DNA from: Antedon mediterranea
Lineage: Eukaryota > Echinodermata > Crinoidea > Comatulida > Antedonidae
Assembly (NCBI RefSeq): GCF_964355755.1
Contig: NC_092675.1
Location: 7,474,312 to 7,538,311 of the forward strand
Length of the DNA: 64,000 nucleotides
Direction: 5' to 3'
In this document: one piece after another, positions 10,846-58,202 of the stretch
Position numbering within the stretch: position 1 is the stretch's first letter
Layout: every line of letters begins with the position of its first letter
The notes under the pieces: model-generated
What the model saw: the letters and a program-made list of their open reading frames with translations, nothing else
Databases searched by the model: none
Told to the model about the DNA's origin: nothing
Program-made: the position numbers and the translations under genes

Positions 10846-11794
10846 TTAAGCTCTGTCTACACTATCAAAGGGCGCGTTTATACAACACGCTATTACACGC
10901 ATATTCTACACGCCTACGAGAAGTGTGTTGTATAACAACAAAGAGATTCCGTGTAATGAGATTTTAATTGCAAAAAAGGCTACTTGGCTGAATCCTAAAA
11001 ATTGGTGGATTCCCGGTCGCCGTTACCGTGTTGGAAGTGTCCTCAGGGTATATTTTGACCTCTCGTTAAAACAGGTCGTAATATCAATCATGTCATGCGA
11101 CGTCTAACAAGATTGGGCCCATTTATTGCTGCTTCGCTGCCAGCAATCATCCTCCTACCACGTCTTACGCCTAGCCTGGTAGGGCCAACTCGTAGTGGTA
11201 GTAGGCCTCTATAGACTATCGTTTCCCACTCCAAACAGAATAAAAAATAACATCGCAAAAATGGCATCTTCTTCCATAGTGTATAGATGAAACAATGAAA
11301 CAAACCCTTAAAATAACTTTTATTAATTTAAATGAACCGAGAACAAAATAAACAACAATGCAAACGTGAACGAATACAATAATGAAAACGGTAAAAACCG
11401 CGCGAATACATCGGACAGTGAGGAGGCCACGATGATTTGTTGACAACCCAGCCAACAATTCAATTCAAGCGATCAACGATTTGACCTTTTATCCTAGCAT
11501 GCACTGCGTGTTGATGAAACTTCCGGTACAACACGGTATCGTGATTTCTAGTATAACAGCAAACGTTAAGGTGGGTTGACCTCGGTCCGAACAACACGCT
11601 AAAAATTAAAGCCGTGTTCAAATTTAGGGTGTTGTATAAACACGACCAAAGTTTATGTGACAACAAAATGCGATTTGCCCATATATAAATATATGATGAT
11701 GTTATATCATTACCAATACAGTATTTGAGCACATCAAATACTTTTTAGTCAAACTACTGTATAATTTTGATAGTAATTAGTATAGAGCTTTTAA
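10846..11794. mobile_element. MITE, AAGCTCTGTCTACAC family, split by a nested insertion
   Basis: The left end TTAAGCTCTGTCTACACTAT is at 10846. The family interior (AGTTTATGTGACAA) resumes at 11648 and the right end TAGAGCTTTTAA lies near 11794. The intervening 778 bp is a different inverted-repeat element, so this copy is older than its guest. Confidence 0.8.
10870..11647. mobile_element. Non-autonomous DNA element nested in the MITE
   Basis: Its ends are GGGCGCGTTTATACAACACG and the complement of GGTCGTGTTTATACAACACC, imperfect inverted repeats of about 21 bp. AAA on both sides could be a 3-bp target duplication. GG starts with 3-bp duplications are typical of PIF/Harbinger-type elements, but there is no transposase to confirm the class. 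Open frames at 11088-11732 on the minus strand lie inside it and show no known domain. Confidence 0.7.
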
Positions 11795-12654
11795 GATTTT
11801 TAATTGTTTTAGAGGGACTTTACTGTACACTCTTTACTGTACACTAAGTACAGTAACTGTTTAGTAATATCAAACATGTAAATGTTTAGTCACCATTTAC
11901 ACACCTCGGAACGCTTTGCAATCATGCAAATTGAATGATTCTCAATATTTTTACTGAATGCAACGATTAAAAAAAATATAAATAACAGTCTACAGTAGGT
12001 ATAATTTATTATTTTAAAATGCATGCAAGTTCTCCAAAAGTTAATGATGGAAGAAATTTATATGAAAGTTAAACTAACATTTTTATTTGGCCTTAACTCT
12101 GGTTTATTTTTAGCATTTAAGCAGATGTCCATTTATTAACAAAATACAGACAGCATTACCAGATGATAACAATTCAATTAATATTCATGCAAGTAATAAT
12201 TGTCTCTGGGGGAGCTCTAAATAACAAATGGTTAGCATGGCAACTGCCAGGCACTTTTCAGCTGCTAAAATGTGCATGGACATTTACTACTGCTAGTGCT
12301 AGTGAAAATTGTCATTTCCATGCATGCTTTAACTATTTAATCAGGGAACATTTTTGCTGTTGTATTGTAGATACAGCAAATGTTAACAAACCTACCCAAT
12401 GCTACACCTTTATTGGTATAGTATACTTTCATTTCATTATTTATTTGGTCTATTTGAGTATATACCATAACAAAAAAAACTGGGGAGACCAGGGTCAACC
12501 TAAGTGAACTTAATCACTGTAGCTGAGCCTGTTGACCCAACCCCAAAGTCAATTTACACATAAAAGACATAAAGACAAAATACAGTTACAGCGAATCAAA
12601 ATGAATAACGAACTTTCTAATGAAGGCTGATGGGCTTTCTAGAACTGCAGCATC

Positions 12655-12735
12655 TATTTGATTTTGATTTGATTTGATTTATTCAATATCGGCTCATTAC
12701 AATTACAACAGAATACATAAAAATATATAATGAAA
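12655..12735. repeat. TTTGA-type simple repeat and possible retroelement tail
   Basis: A short (TTTGA)n-like run, GATTTGATTTGATTTATTC, precedes CAATATCGGCTCATTAC. A similar GAATT run lies beside the SINE at 62300. It may be the 3' tail of an old retroposed copy. Confidence 0.3.
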
Positions 12736-14782
12736 CAAAAAGCCAGGATTGTCACAAGCGAACCCAATCACTGTTTAAAGACTTTCCTTTAAATAACATA
12801 AATAAAATATAAAATAAATGATGAGAAAAAATTATCTATCAACGGTCTCGGAAGCTGGTCCCAGACACGGGGTAACTTGATTTCTATAGAATGGAAAAAA
12901 GCCTGTGTAGCACAAATGCAGTATACAACTATGTTTCTTGCATCTCAGACTCAAATTGATCACCAAGTAATTGCTAATCAGTATGCCTACCTGTTGACCA
13001 TCATAAACATTTATCATAATTTCTGAATTACTGGTACTGGTACAATAAATTAAAAATTCTGATGCCAATTGCAACTGTATTAAAAAACAACCTGTTGATT
13101 TACAGTACCTCACAGTCCTTAATGTTGCCTGAAATCACTGATGAAACTTACAGTAGTATGGTATAAAGAACTTTATGGAGACAACTTAATATGAAAAATA
13201 TTATGATCAAATTAATACTTGGAAAGTAATAAGTGCTTGGAAAAAATAACAAATAAATTGACAGTAATTTTACTATTGTATGCTCAGTATAACTATAAAC
13301 CAAAAAACAATGCATGGAGAAACCCCATAAGGTAGGATTTGTCCAGTAAATGGCCAAATTATTGTCATTTTCTTCCAACTTTACAGTACAGTATTACTGT
13401 AGTACTGTAACTTGAATCATAATGTTTCTTGTGTACAGTAGTACAGTACATGTACTGTACTTCAATCAGTAACAGTTTTTGAATATTTTAACTAACATCA
13501 TTCCAAATCCCACATCATGTCAAATTAGTCTTTAAGAAAAAAAGTGTGTTGACTTTAATATATTGGCACATGCAGTGTTTCATGATCTTTGAATGATGTC
13601 GTCTGCTTTTGATTGTTGCTTTTCCTTGATATAGAAAACTACCTGTGTACCAACAAATTAAATTGTGTTTATTGTTATTATCACCTGATCATTTCTGATT
13701 TATATTGAATGTTAATAACCTCAATACATAATGTTTGCAGGGTTATATACTATGTAAATGTTTACATTTTGATAAGTAGTAACAGTATGTCCTGTTTGGT
13801 CATGACAGTCATTTTGAACTTGAATTAAGCTTCAGAAATTCAATTAAATATTAACTTTGATAAATATTTGAATACACTTCTTGGCAATATTACTGTACAG
13901 TATATCCTCTGTGGTATAATCACCCCTGCACGCCTTCCCTTCCCCTTCCCATAGAACACAAAATTGGGAAGGGGGATGTAAGACTATACCCGGAGAAAAC
14001 CTGGTTCCAAAAATAAAAATGATTGGTAAGCATTTCTTGTAAAAACTCATCTGAACTGGCTAGAGAGAGGCCTATAAATAACTGTACTGTACATAACTAA
14101 AAGTCAATACTGGGACTAAACCCGGAGATATGTTTGTGAAATCAGAAATAAGTGGGTGGGATTAGACCTGAAATGGGTTTATAGCCAACGATACAGTATT
14201 ACTATTAGTAACTGTATTCTCTCTGCAATACATGAGTTTATAGTACTCTGTACCAAGTCAATAGCCTACTGTGTATAGAATCATCAAATACTGTAGTAAT
14301 CCATCAAATGAAGTGACATTGTATGTACTTAAATGTGTTTTCCTACCTGGGTATTAGATAGTATACTGTACAGTACAATAGTAAATATTTTTTATTGAAA
14401 TTTTGTTTTTTGATATTTAGGCAATTTGCCAAGGATTTCGAAAAGACCAAACAAAAACCACCTTACAGTATGTTGGCGTAACTTGACTGATCCTAAAAAT
14501 ATGCCCTATCCCTATCCTAGACAATTTTCCCAAATTAAGACCATTTTAATAACATTGATAAAAAAAACAGTGGCTGAGTTTTTTCTTTTATTCTTTTTTT
14601 TTTAAATTAAAAAATTATATAATAATACCTAATTATATTTTATAAACCTTTTTTTTATTGGCCTAGGCGAAATCATTCACTATCGTTTTTAAAGGTGGCA
14701 ATCCTACAGGAAAACATACAAGATGCAATTCTATACACATAAAGTATAGAGTTGAGTTTTTTTTATAAGAGAAAATCCTGAA

Positions 14783-14850
14783 ATCTGACTGGATTTGAAC
14801 CCAAGACCCTGGGTGTAAATAAAATGGTATTACAATACTGTAATCGCTAA
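14783..14850 (-). repeat. tRNA-like fragment, decayed SINE head
   Basis: Read on the minus strand it contains a B box (GGGTTCAAATCC) preceded by an A-box remnant near GTTAGCGATTACAG. No full cloverleaf can be drawn, so it is not called a tRNA gene. Confidence 0.4.
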
Positions 14851-15951
14851 CAATTCCATTCTCAAAGCAAGCAAACCTTTTTTGTTATTTTATCAATTTT
14901 CCACCTCATGTGAGGTGGAAGTTTATATAATAACATGCACTGAATGTGATGTCAGCATTATGTCACACATCCCTTTATGCTGCAATAATATAACATTCAT
15001 GGACTTTCATCCACCAATATAATAGAGTGTTGCCACTGCCAGAGGCCATTTCTTTCATTTCGTAACAAGATATTCATCTTCAGATAGGTATTTCAGCACC
15101 TGAGTAGACTTAACTAGGCCAGGTCAGCATTTTTTTCTTCTCAGGTAATTTCCACCTGTGGGGCTTGGAATCAGCATTTGGCCTACCAGACAGTTTCTTA
15201 GAAAACTTCAGAGAGGCCCTTTCTCACCCAATTAGCTTTTATCTCCTTGATGCATACACTCTGTTAAAGCATAAGAAAGGGTATCCTGCAGTGAGTCTCT
15301 GTTTTTCTACTATGGTAGTCCCATCATGTTGGCTTTTAATATGGAAAAAATAAACAATGGATATAGCACTCATTATTGTCGGTTTTTCTTTAAAGTTAGA
15401 CTGTCTTGCGTAGCTAGACTAAAATAATTCCATAATTCTAGACAGGTAATTTAAGATTCTGTTTTATTAGTATATATTAAACCTTGTCATGTTGCTAGCA
15501 TGTACTGTAGAGCCTGTGTCTCTACGATCAGTCAGGGAATTTTAGGTGATACATTTAAGTAAGTTTGGAATGATCTTTTAACTATTTATTGGAAATTCAA
15601 TACTTTTTTAAAATTTGATTCGATAGATTTTAGGAGTATTTGAGATTAATTAATAAAAGTTAAATTTTATTTAACTAAAAACAGTACCTTTTTTTTCAGT
15701 ATTTCGTGAATAGTGATACTGTAATATTAAATTACGTGGAGCTCTCATTTTGTGTACAAACATCTTTATAAAAGACGTAACAGAAATAAAAAAAAATGTC
15801 ATGTTTTAATACAGAACTGGTTTTTTTTTTCCTTTGTCAGATTGGGTAAAATTTTATGAATGTTAAAAAGTATTATTGTTAAATGTTACTGTACTGTAGT
15901 TTGATTGTTTATTTTGTGTAATCATTTGTATTATTCTCTTCCGTAGTTTAA

Positions 15952-36409
<20,458 letters not shown>

Positions 36410-38500
36410 AATCATCCATCCCACTGAACAGATAACAAAATCCTCATTTAACTGTGCTACATTGTATTAAATGTACATACTTACTAAATAATGTTGTTGT
36501 TTACTATTTGTTGTGAAATTTATGTACATTATATATTTTTTAATAAGACGTTTTATTTATCTAAGTGGCTAGAACTAGAAGAATCAGTCACACGAATGTT
36601 AAGGGTTTTACAATAATGTTATCGTTAATTAAATAGTATCCCGTAAACCCCCCGCAAACCCCAGCTCTTTATCCCCCAATTATTTGATACATCCCTATAC
36701 AGTATTACTTTTAGGTGCATACTTACATTCTGGATTCATACAATAGAGTTAAGTGTTAATATTAATTAACATACAAAGGTATACAACTTGGAATATGGAC
36801 TTGAGGTTCATATTGCTGAGAGAGTTATTCAGTGATTTTTTCTAATTGTGGAAGCTATTGATTGATGGATGGCACGAAGACAAAAACAAATAATAAACTA
36901 ATGATAACCATTTCATATTTAGCAATTGTGTGTCAAAAAGAGATGAAAATGATACAAATGTATAGAAGAAAACTATGTGAATGGTTGAGGGAATTAGAAA
37001 GAAGTGGATAGATTGTATGGTGGCATAAAATCACTCAGGAGCTTTGAATTTGCAACGGCCGATGACCGAAGTACTTCATACTTATTCACTCGGCACATAC
37101 ATGGATTTTAGAACGAGTTTCCTCACTCCCTATCTCAATACAAATTTGATGGATTATATGTCCAATTAATGACCAACGGCACATCAATTGACCTGACCTT
37201 TATAGGTCATCGCAAATCAAAAGTTCCCTATAGAATGTCTGTAGGGCCTCGTAAAAGAGACAATTTTACTTTTTAAAATTGTGAAAACCATTATTTTTGT
37301 TTTTTCTTATAAATTTTACATTGATATTGATATATTTACGCGTGACAGGTACACATTGGGTTAATTTTTTGGAGTTTATTATTGGCAATACTTTATGTAA
37401 TATGTATTTTATTACGTTTTTACTGTTTTTTTGTATTTTGTAAAATTTATTGTAATTCTGGAATAGCCTGAACAATTCCTACTATAAAAATAGATATTCA
37501 TACAATGTATCCTATTGTGAAACTTTTCTACATAATATTTAGATGTGATTTAATGCAAGCAATGAATTTACTAGCATATTATTTTTGCGCAATATTTTTT
37601 ATTCTGTAGTCAGCTGGAATTTTTGTATTTTACAGAAATTTATAATTCCAGTCATGTAGTATGTACACGTTGGTTTGAAAATCAACAATGTTCCTCCACT
37701 AAGGGTCACATTATGTCCTAATCTAAAGGTCACATGTTCGAAAAGTCAAATGACCTGATGGTAGTTTAACACGGTTCTATGAACTGCCTGTTGTGTATTC
37801 TGATTGCTGTTAGGATATGACTAAATTATGTCTTGGCAATGATTCTATCATTACAAGCCCTTTTATTATTTAGGGTAAATGGTTTTCAAAATTGCATTCT
37901 GTTCTATAGAATACACTTTAGACACCTGTTGTATTTTTTTTATGAATGATTATTTAAATATACCACCTGCAGTAAATGGAAAAAGAAAAGAGTATGGAAA
38001 CATAGGGAAACTGTTATTGGATGGGGTATTTAAACAGGGTTTGTTTGTGAAAGTTATACTATCACACTTGTACAGGCGCATTTGAACAAGTTGAGCTAAA
38101 AATAGCATGGAAGTTGTATTAATACAATTAATCTTATGGCATATCATTAACAAAGTGTGTGTAATGATGAAATACATTACAAATAAACATGTACAGACGT
38201 GTTGACGCTCTTTATTTTTATTCGCAACAAATTCTGATTGATGTGTGTATGGGCATTTATAATGAAACCTATATCTCCATAATGTGTGCAATTTTGTTAT
38301 AACCGTAGTTGTTTTAGATTTGTGTGACAAGCTTTGTATAAATATTCTAAGCTTCATGATTTATGGCTGAACATTTTGTATTTGCAGTACAAGTAGTGTC
38401 TAATTATTTAAAGGTTGATTAATTTATATAATTAATGGATTGACAATTAGAGGGGTTAAAGGCGTTCTATATGCTAGCTCATTTATTAAACAAGTTATCC
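36410..38500. other. CDKL2 3' UTR and intergenic sequence
   Basis: AATAAA at 36892-36897 is a plausible polyadenylation signal. The rest is AT-rich, with no coding exon or element I can support. Confidence 0.45.
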
Positions 38501-38650
38501 TAAATCTAAACTGTCAAACTCTATGTGACAAAAAATGCCCATATATGGACATGATGATGTCATATCACTACCATATTTGGGTATATCACTACACCATATT
38601 TGGGCACATCACACTTTTTTGTCAAACTAGTTTTATAGTGTAGACAGAAC
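38501..38650. mobile_element. MITE, AAGCTCTGTCTACAC family, decayed left end
   Basis: ACTGTCAAACTCTATGTGAC, ATATGGACATGATGATGTCA and GGCACATCACACTTTTTTGT match the family interior in order. The right end reads ATAGTGTAGACAGAAC. Confidence 0.75.
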
Positions 38651-38980
38651 AGACATGACTAATAATTATTATAGGATTCTTGGCATTTAAGGCAACCAAA
38701 TTAAGAGAATCAAAAATAATTTGATTACAGTTTTTTGGAATGAAAAATATTATTGAAACCTTTTACAATTTATTTTTAAATACCTACAAAATAAATTATT
38801 GCTTAAAAATATATGGAGCTATCATGAAATGGAAAAAACCTGACTACTACTGGCTTGTGTTGCAAAACAACATCTAATGTAAAGATATCCTCTATTGAGG
38901 GGACACTGTCCTATGAAATGAGATTTAGGGAAATATATATTAACACTACAGCAACCAGGGATAAAGGCACATCACATTGG

Positions 38981-39290
38981 AGTGGAGCTGTGGCTTGGTG
39001 GTTATGATGCTTGGCTACCAATCTAAGGGTCCTGGGTTCAAGTCCTGTCATATGTCAGGGTTTTTTTCTCATGACAATTTACAACTCCACTCCCAAAGAC
39101 TTAATAATAAGTCTTTGTCTATGTAGAGCATCTTGTGTATATGTTTGTCTTATATGTTCTAGTGCAGTATTTGGAGAGCCATCTCGATAGTGCTTTGCAC
39201 TCATGGCAATCCTCAGGGTGCTGCACCGCTGTATTGTCATGTATTGTTGTGCCTGAAAATTGAAAATAAAAAAAAAATAAAATAAAATCT
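38981..39290 (+). mobile_element. tRNA-derived SINE, family 2, complete copy
   Basis: The head has an A box (TGGCTTGGTGGTTATGATGC) and a consensus B box (GGGTTCAAGTCCTG) about 35 bp apart, the internal Pol III promoter. A body of about 200 bp follows (ATCTTGTGTATATGTTTG), then an A-rich tail of AAAATAAA units. A reversed head copy lies at 55553-55652 and a body fragment at 31005-31215. The minus-strand open frames here (39079-39351) are chance frames within the SINE. Confidence 0.85.
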
Positions 39291-39704
39291 CTATTAAGAG
39301 GACATTCGATGGTAGTACTGTAGTTTTTAAAAACAATATCACACACAACATTGAATCTATTTTTATTTATATTACTTACAAAAGATGTTTGAAATCCTAT
39401 ATATTATTTTTGCACCAAGGTTTTATTTTATATGAGCTAAATATGTAAATAAAATATGTATTTTCTTTTCTGATAAACTAGGAGTTAAGGTATTAGGAAT
39501 ATCCTATATATATATGTAATTGAAAATATCCACCTGGTTTAATAAATGCAAATGAATGAGATATCATGTGACTGGTTGTTATTCATTTAGGCAAAAATAC
39601 TGTTTGTTTGAGAGTTCCTATGTGTGTTAGTGTATCGCAAACTGTAAGGGCTAAACCAATTTTTGTATTCAGCCTTATTTATAGAGGGTAACCCTAAACA
39701 GTGT

Positions 39705-39965
39705 AAGGGGCCTTCTTATGATAACTGTCTGTGTGTGCCGTGGCTGTGTATACTAGTACACCGGGGTAACCCCCTACTTGTCTCGAAAGATGTACACATC
39801 AAGTGCACATGAGCCATATTTGTACACTGGACCTACGATGTATAGTCCTAATCCAAGAGGACTTGTTCTACCACCAAAACCATGGAGCGAGTGAGGCTCA
39901 AACCCTTGACGATATTATGGTACGGTTCCACTGCCTTAACCACTTGGCCATGCAGCTGACCCCTC
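39705..39965 (-). mobile_element. tRNA-derived SINE, family 1, with intact head
   Basis: On the minus strand the head reads ATGGCCAAGTGGTTAAGGCA (A box) and later AAGGGTTTGAGCCTC (B box), a tRNA-like Pol III promoter. The body follows through CACCGGGGTAACCCC (plus strand). This copy establishes the orientation of the other three. Confidence 0.85.
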
Positions 39966-39969
39966 TAAG

Positions 39970-41335
39970 AATACCTCATGAGGGAATGAAATCCACAGTT
40001 CACTAGGCCTATAATAGACTTAAATAGGTATAAAAATGCAAACATATTTGCAGTCTTGTTTTCGTCAATATAATTGTGTATGCTTGTGTATTCCCATTTG
40101 TATGGTACAAAAAAAAAATACTCAAATACCAACCTTATTATAACCATTTCTTTTAAGGCAATATCAACTGGAATATTTGAAAGAAATATGCTCTCTTATA
40201 GAACCAAAAAAAAAAAACTGCTAACAAAATTCATAATAATAATGCTTTATTAATATACATCATACATATTCCAAAAACAATTTAATAAATAAACAATTTG
40301 AATAGTATACAAAAATAAATGAAATTTCTTGTAAGGATTTCATTTTATTAATTCGCCTAAATTATATTTTACACCAAATAAAAAGTTGGTTGTACAAGGG
40401 TCCTTTGCCAGCAATTGCAACTAAAAAACTTCTTCAATTCACACTGCATTTAGCAACTTTGCACTGAGGGTTTGTGTTACCCGAAAGCTTGCAAATTCTT
40501 CCGTTTTACTTTATGGTTTTGTTTTAGCTTTTTGCTCATCTCTATTTGTATCTCCATTTTAGATCTTCACTGACACCCACAGCATTGCATTTTTTTCATT
40601 TGCTTTTTGATATATATTTAACAACCTTGTTTAGTTCTGACAATGATTCAGGCCCGATTCAAGGCACTTACTACATAGATATTAAATTATAGTTCACTAT
40701 AATATCTCTATGCTTACTGTTAACTTCTTAAAGTTAAAACTACTGTATTTATTTTGTTAGTATTATTTATAAATAAGCTTCTCTTGTTTATAATCGTTTT
40801 TAAATTGTACATAACGTGTGGATATTTCATAAATTCCTTTACTGTATCATGCTAAACCACTGTGACTGGTGTAGTGAAATAAATGCTACAGTACAACAAA
40901 AACTAATCAAAAGGTGCAGTGTTTCGTTTATAATCACAATTTGTTAATGGCATACAAAGAGATACCGAGATTTACAGTTAGTGAATGGAATGGTAGATTA
41001 ATATTAATAATTGAATAATTTATATTCAATACTGATAGAAATTATTGATTAAATTAAAACAATTTATTATAAATCTGTACAATAGGAGAATAATTAGAAA
41101 AATGAAACTATAAAGATAATTATAACATATTATACACCATGATTATTTCATATGAAGAATTGAAATGTGGAATGTTTATTTTATTTTATAATTATATTAT
41201 TTATAAAACTATGAATTTGATAGAAAGCATATCAAATATAAATCACTATTTTGCTTAGAAACGTACAAAAAATTCATTCAAGGTGGAATATGTGTATACA
41301 ATAGACACCATTAATCATACTGTTATAAACAACTA
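39970..41335. other. AT-rich intergenic stretch, nothing recognised
   Basis: No coding exon, RNA gene or bounded repeat could be supported between the SINE and the next MITE. Confidence 0.5.
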
Positions 41336-41338
41336 ATA

Positions 41339-41641
41339 CAAGGCTCTGTCTACACTATCAAACTATGTGACAAAAAAGTGTGATGTGCCCAAATATGGTA
41401 GTGATATGCCCAAATATGGTAGTGATATGCCCAAATATGGTAGTGATAAGACATCATTATGTCCATTATATGGAGCGTATCATTTTTGTCACATAAAGTT
41501 TGATAGTGTAGACAGAGCTTTAGGTGTTTTAACTAATCCCATTGACCTATATGTTACTCAATTCATATCACTATTAATACCCTATTTGGAAACATCACAC
41601 TTTTTTGTCAAACTAGTTTGATAGTGTAGACAGAGCTCTAG
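41339..41641. mobile_element. MITE, AAGCTCTGTCTACAC family, composite
   Basis: A copy at 41339-41522 runs from GGCTCTGTCTACACTATC to AGTGTAGACAGAGCTTTA and contains three tandem copies of a 21-bp unit (ATATGCCCAAATATGGTAGTG). A second right half (41580-41641) follows, ending GTGTAGACAGAGCTCTAG. It looks like tandem or overlapping insertion of two copies. Confidence 0.8.
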
Positions 41642-41754
41642 AATTAAAAAGTACCATTATTATGACCAAGTATATAATCCCTCCATCTAAATTTAGAATT
41701 AAAAGAAATTTAAGAAAACTTTGATAAATCCATTGATAGTTTAATATGCCTATA

Positions 41755-41775
41755 ATCACCCCCCCCCCCCCCCCA
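41755..41775. repeat. Homopolymer C tract
   Basis: A run of about 17 C. Confidence 0.9.
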
Positions 41776-43010
41776 TATTGTTTGCCAAATGTTGTACCCC
41801 CTGGGACTATATTTGATCATATACGGTATTTTTTTGTGGACATTTATTGTGTTGTGGTACCAATAAAAGTGAAACAATACTACAGCACCTAACAAACATT
41901 TTGATTAAAATTATGCAAATGTTCCTGAAGTAAACATTTAAACCATACCTTTTCAGATTAGCACCCTTTGGAGTTACCATAAATATTAAATTGAGTTGTA
42001 AACAAAAGTCTAAATCAGTGTAAGGAATCAAATATAAATCTAAATCTGTTAGAGACCATCGTACGATCAAAACGGTACTGGGTATGATCAACTAGCGTTC
42101 GTGTTCCCACCTAATCATCCATTCACAGAAGTACTGATGAAGATATCAATCTGTGGCGACAATAGAATGGACTCAAGACCTGGCTATCTTCGACTTTTAA
42201 ATAATAGAAAGTTTTGAAAAATTTTGCTAGGCTTGTATGATGTGTTTGTATATTGAAAAATGGTATATCTTTAAATATAAATAGCTTAAACTGTATTAAT
42301 ATACCGTAATATGTAAATCTAAACCTGTTAATTTGCTACACAAGACTAGGTCCACTTGGGGGCTGTGGTAGGCAGAAACCCACACCCCATGGTACTATTA
42401 ATATACAAAGTTATTATTTTTAAAACTATCTGTATTATGAAAGCTCATCGATTATGATCAAAACTACAGAAAGACTAAACATAGGAGGGAATGCTGTATG
42501 AGGAATGCTTTATGTTATTAATTGTTTGTACATTTTGATTGTAATAACGCCTCTTATTTTATATATTTTTTACTATCCAATTCTTCATCTATAAATTTAT
42601 TTAATTATAATAATTATTAGTTAAAAAATAAATTGTTAATACCAAATATCCGATATAAAAATGAAATTCACATTTTTAAAAATCAAAGCTGCCTTTTTTA
42701 TTTATTGGTGTATATTTACATCTTTTACATAATAAGTTAGCAAACTCTACTATATGGTGATATATAGAGAATACCCTTTAAATAATGAAGATAAAGCAAG
42801 ATATAGTCAGGGCTTCCAAGGTTCAAATACCCTTTTCAAACTAAATACCATAGTGATGGTAAATAGGCCTAAACTAGCCTTGCTTGTGACGGTTTCTGCC
42901 CCTTTTGAAACAAAAATAAACCTTCTATAAAAATCTTGGATATGGGCTTGGTCCCATCAAATTTAAAATTCACTGTAAGAATTTGAACTGAAAAACCTAT
43001 CAATAAGTGC

Positions 43011-43778
43011 TTAACCCTTTCACTGCGGAGCATTATTCCCACCTCTGTGCGTAATGTATATTTAAGAAAAACATATGGTATTTTAATAAATTTTAAAAAA
43101 ATGCTAATTGAGATAATTGTGTAATTATTTTTGTGGTGTGTGATGGGCAAAGGGTTAGTCTACAGTTAGGTATAAAAAAAAATGTAATTTGCATATTGAT
43201 CACGTCATTTTCCAACTGGATATTGATAAAGATATGTATAACAAATAAAAATATAAAAAAAAATTGAATTATTTTTATTGTTTTATAAATATTATGCACA
43301 AATCAAAGTTTTGGGGCAAAATCGTGAAAATAATGACATTTTCCAAAAATTCACTATAGTACAAAACTAAGTATTGTTTCAGAATTTTTTTTTTGCGTGT
43401 TGTGATAAACACAATGTTGCCCTATTGGGGCTGGTAAATTTTGGTTACTTTCAAAATGGCCACCATTACGCTACTCAAAACAACTTTCCAAGATAGAATA
43501 CTATTATATACACTATACTATATATAATATAACTATAGAGGGCGCATGATTTTCAAGACAATAATACAGCTATAGAGGGCCGTTTTTTTTGCTGGAAAAT
43601 TTTTTTAATGACTTGCAAAAATATTCAAGTTCATCGAACAAATATAGAGGGTGCTATATATTATAGGCAAATACGATTAAATCATTGTTTTGCCCATACC
43701 CGGTATTACCGGGTATACGCACTTCAACGACGTTTGTTTATACCCGGTAGTACCGGGTATACGCAGTGAAAGGGTTAA
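43011..43778. mobile_element. piggyBac-type MITE with TTAA duplication
   Basis: TTAA (43011-43014 and 43775-43778) immediately flanks inverted ends CCCTTTCACTGCG and CGCAGTGAAAGGG. TTAA duplications with CCC...GGG ends are the hallmark of piggyBac elements. Near the right end the self-complementary block TACCCGGTAxTACCGGGTATACGC occurs twice (from about 43697 and 43741), a likely transposase-binding subterminal repeat. No transposase is present in the 760 bp. Confidence 0.88.
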
Positions 43779-44443
43779 GCTGTTTGAATTATATTAAAAG
43801 CAGAGAGATATACATAGGTTGTGAGGATCAATGTCTATCAAGCATTATGATTACCATAGTGCATCACTTTTTAGTTAGCAATATAGCAATTTGACGACCA
43901 AGAAAAAAACGTCGAGAATATCTGGCCTTCTGAATACATTTTAAATAGTACAAGAACAAATTTGGGATCATTGGGTATATTAAAATAACGTCACTTAATT
44001 AATCATAGTGATAAGTTTAGTAAAATAAGGAGAAACCAATCACATAGAAAATATGTCACGATCTATTTAAACTATTGTGGTGTATATTGCTAAATGATTG
44101 TGGTATAAATTTGTTTTGCTCATTTTTTGAGATTTTTTAGATGAATAAGAGATTGATTGATTGCTGCATGAAAGCTGGGTCAAAGGTTGTATGCAATGAC
44201 TTGTAAACACTAAACCGTATGCTAATTGGTTGAATTCAGCTGATCATGATATTTGATCATATAAAATGACTTGCTTTATCATGATCAGTGGATACATGAC
44301 GCGAACTTACCTATTGGGAAAATTCTGGTTGAGGAAGTCCAGCTTGAGGGAAGTTGACTGATGGATATGACTGCTTGTATACAAAAAAAAAGTATACTGT
44401 AGGCTTTATATAATGTCATCTGATGTGTTTAAAATTAATTACA

Positions 44444-58202
<13,759 letters not shown>

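Larger units (their letters stand above)
8105..15945. other. Long non-coding stretch before the kinase ATG
   Basis: No coding exon can be supported; open frames here show no family motifs and no matching splice partners. The stretch holds the MITEs listed separately, a tRNA-like fragment (14783-14850), the palindrome TTCCACCTCA-TG-TGAGGTGGAA at about 14899-14920, and many TACTGTA/TACAGTA words. It may be a 5' UTR intron of the kinase gene. An acceptor-like CTTCCGTAG precedes the ATG by about 20 bp, supporting an upstream noncoding exon. Confidence 0.45.

Noticed and set aside
37950-38357. 135-residue minus-strand frame
   Set aside because: Unbiased composition, no family motif, no splice-compatible neighbours, and it lies in repeat-rich intergenic DNA.
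44238-44290. Palindrome CTGATCATGATA / TATCATGATCAG as an operator
   Set aside because: A single imperfect hairpin in 3' flanking DNA with no other supporting signal.
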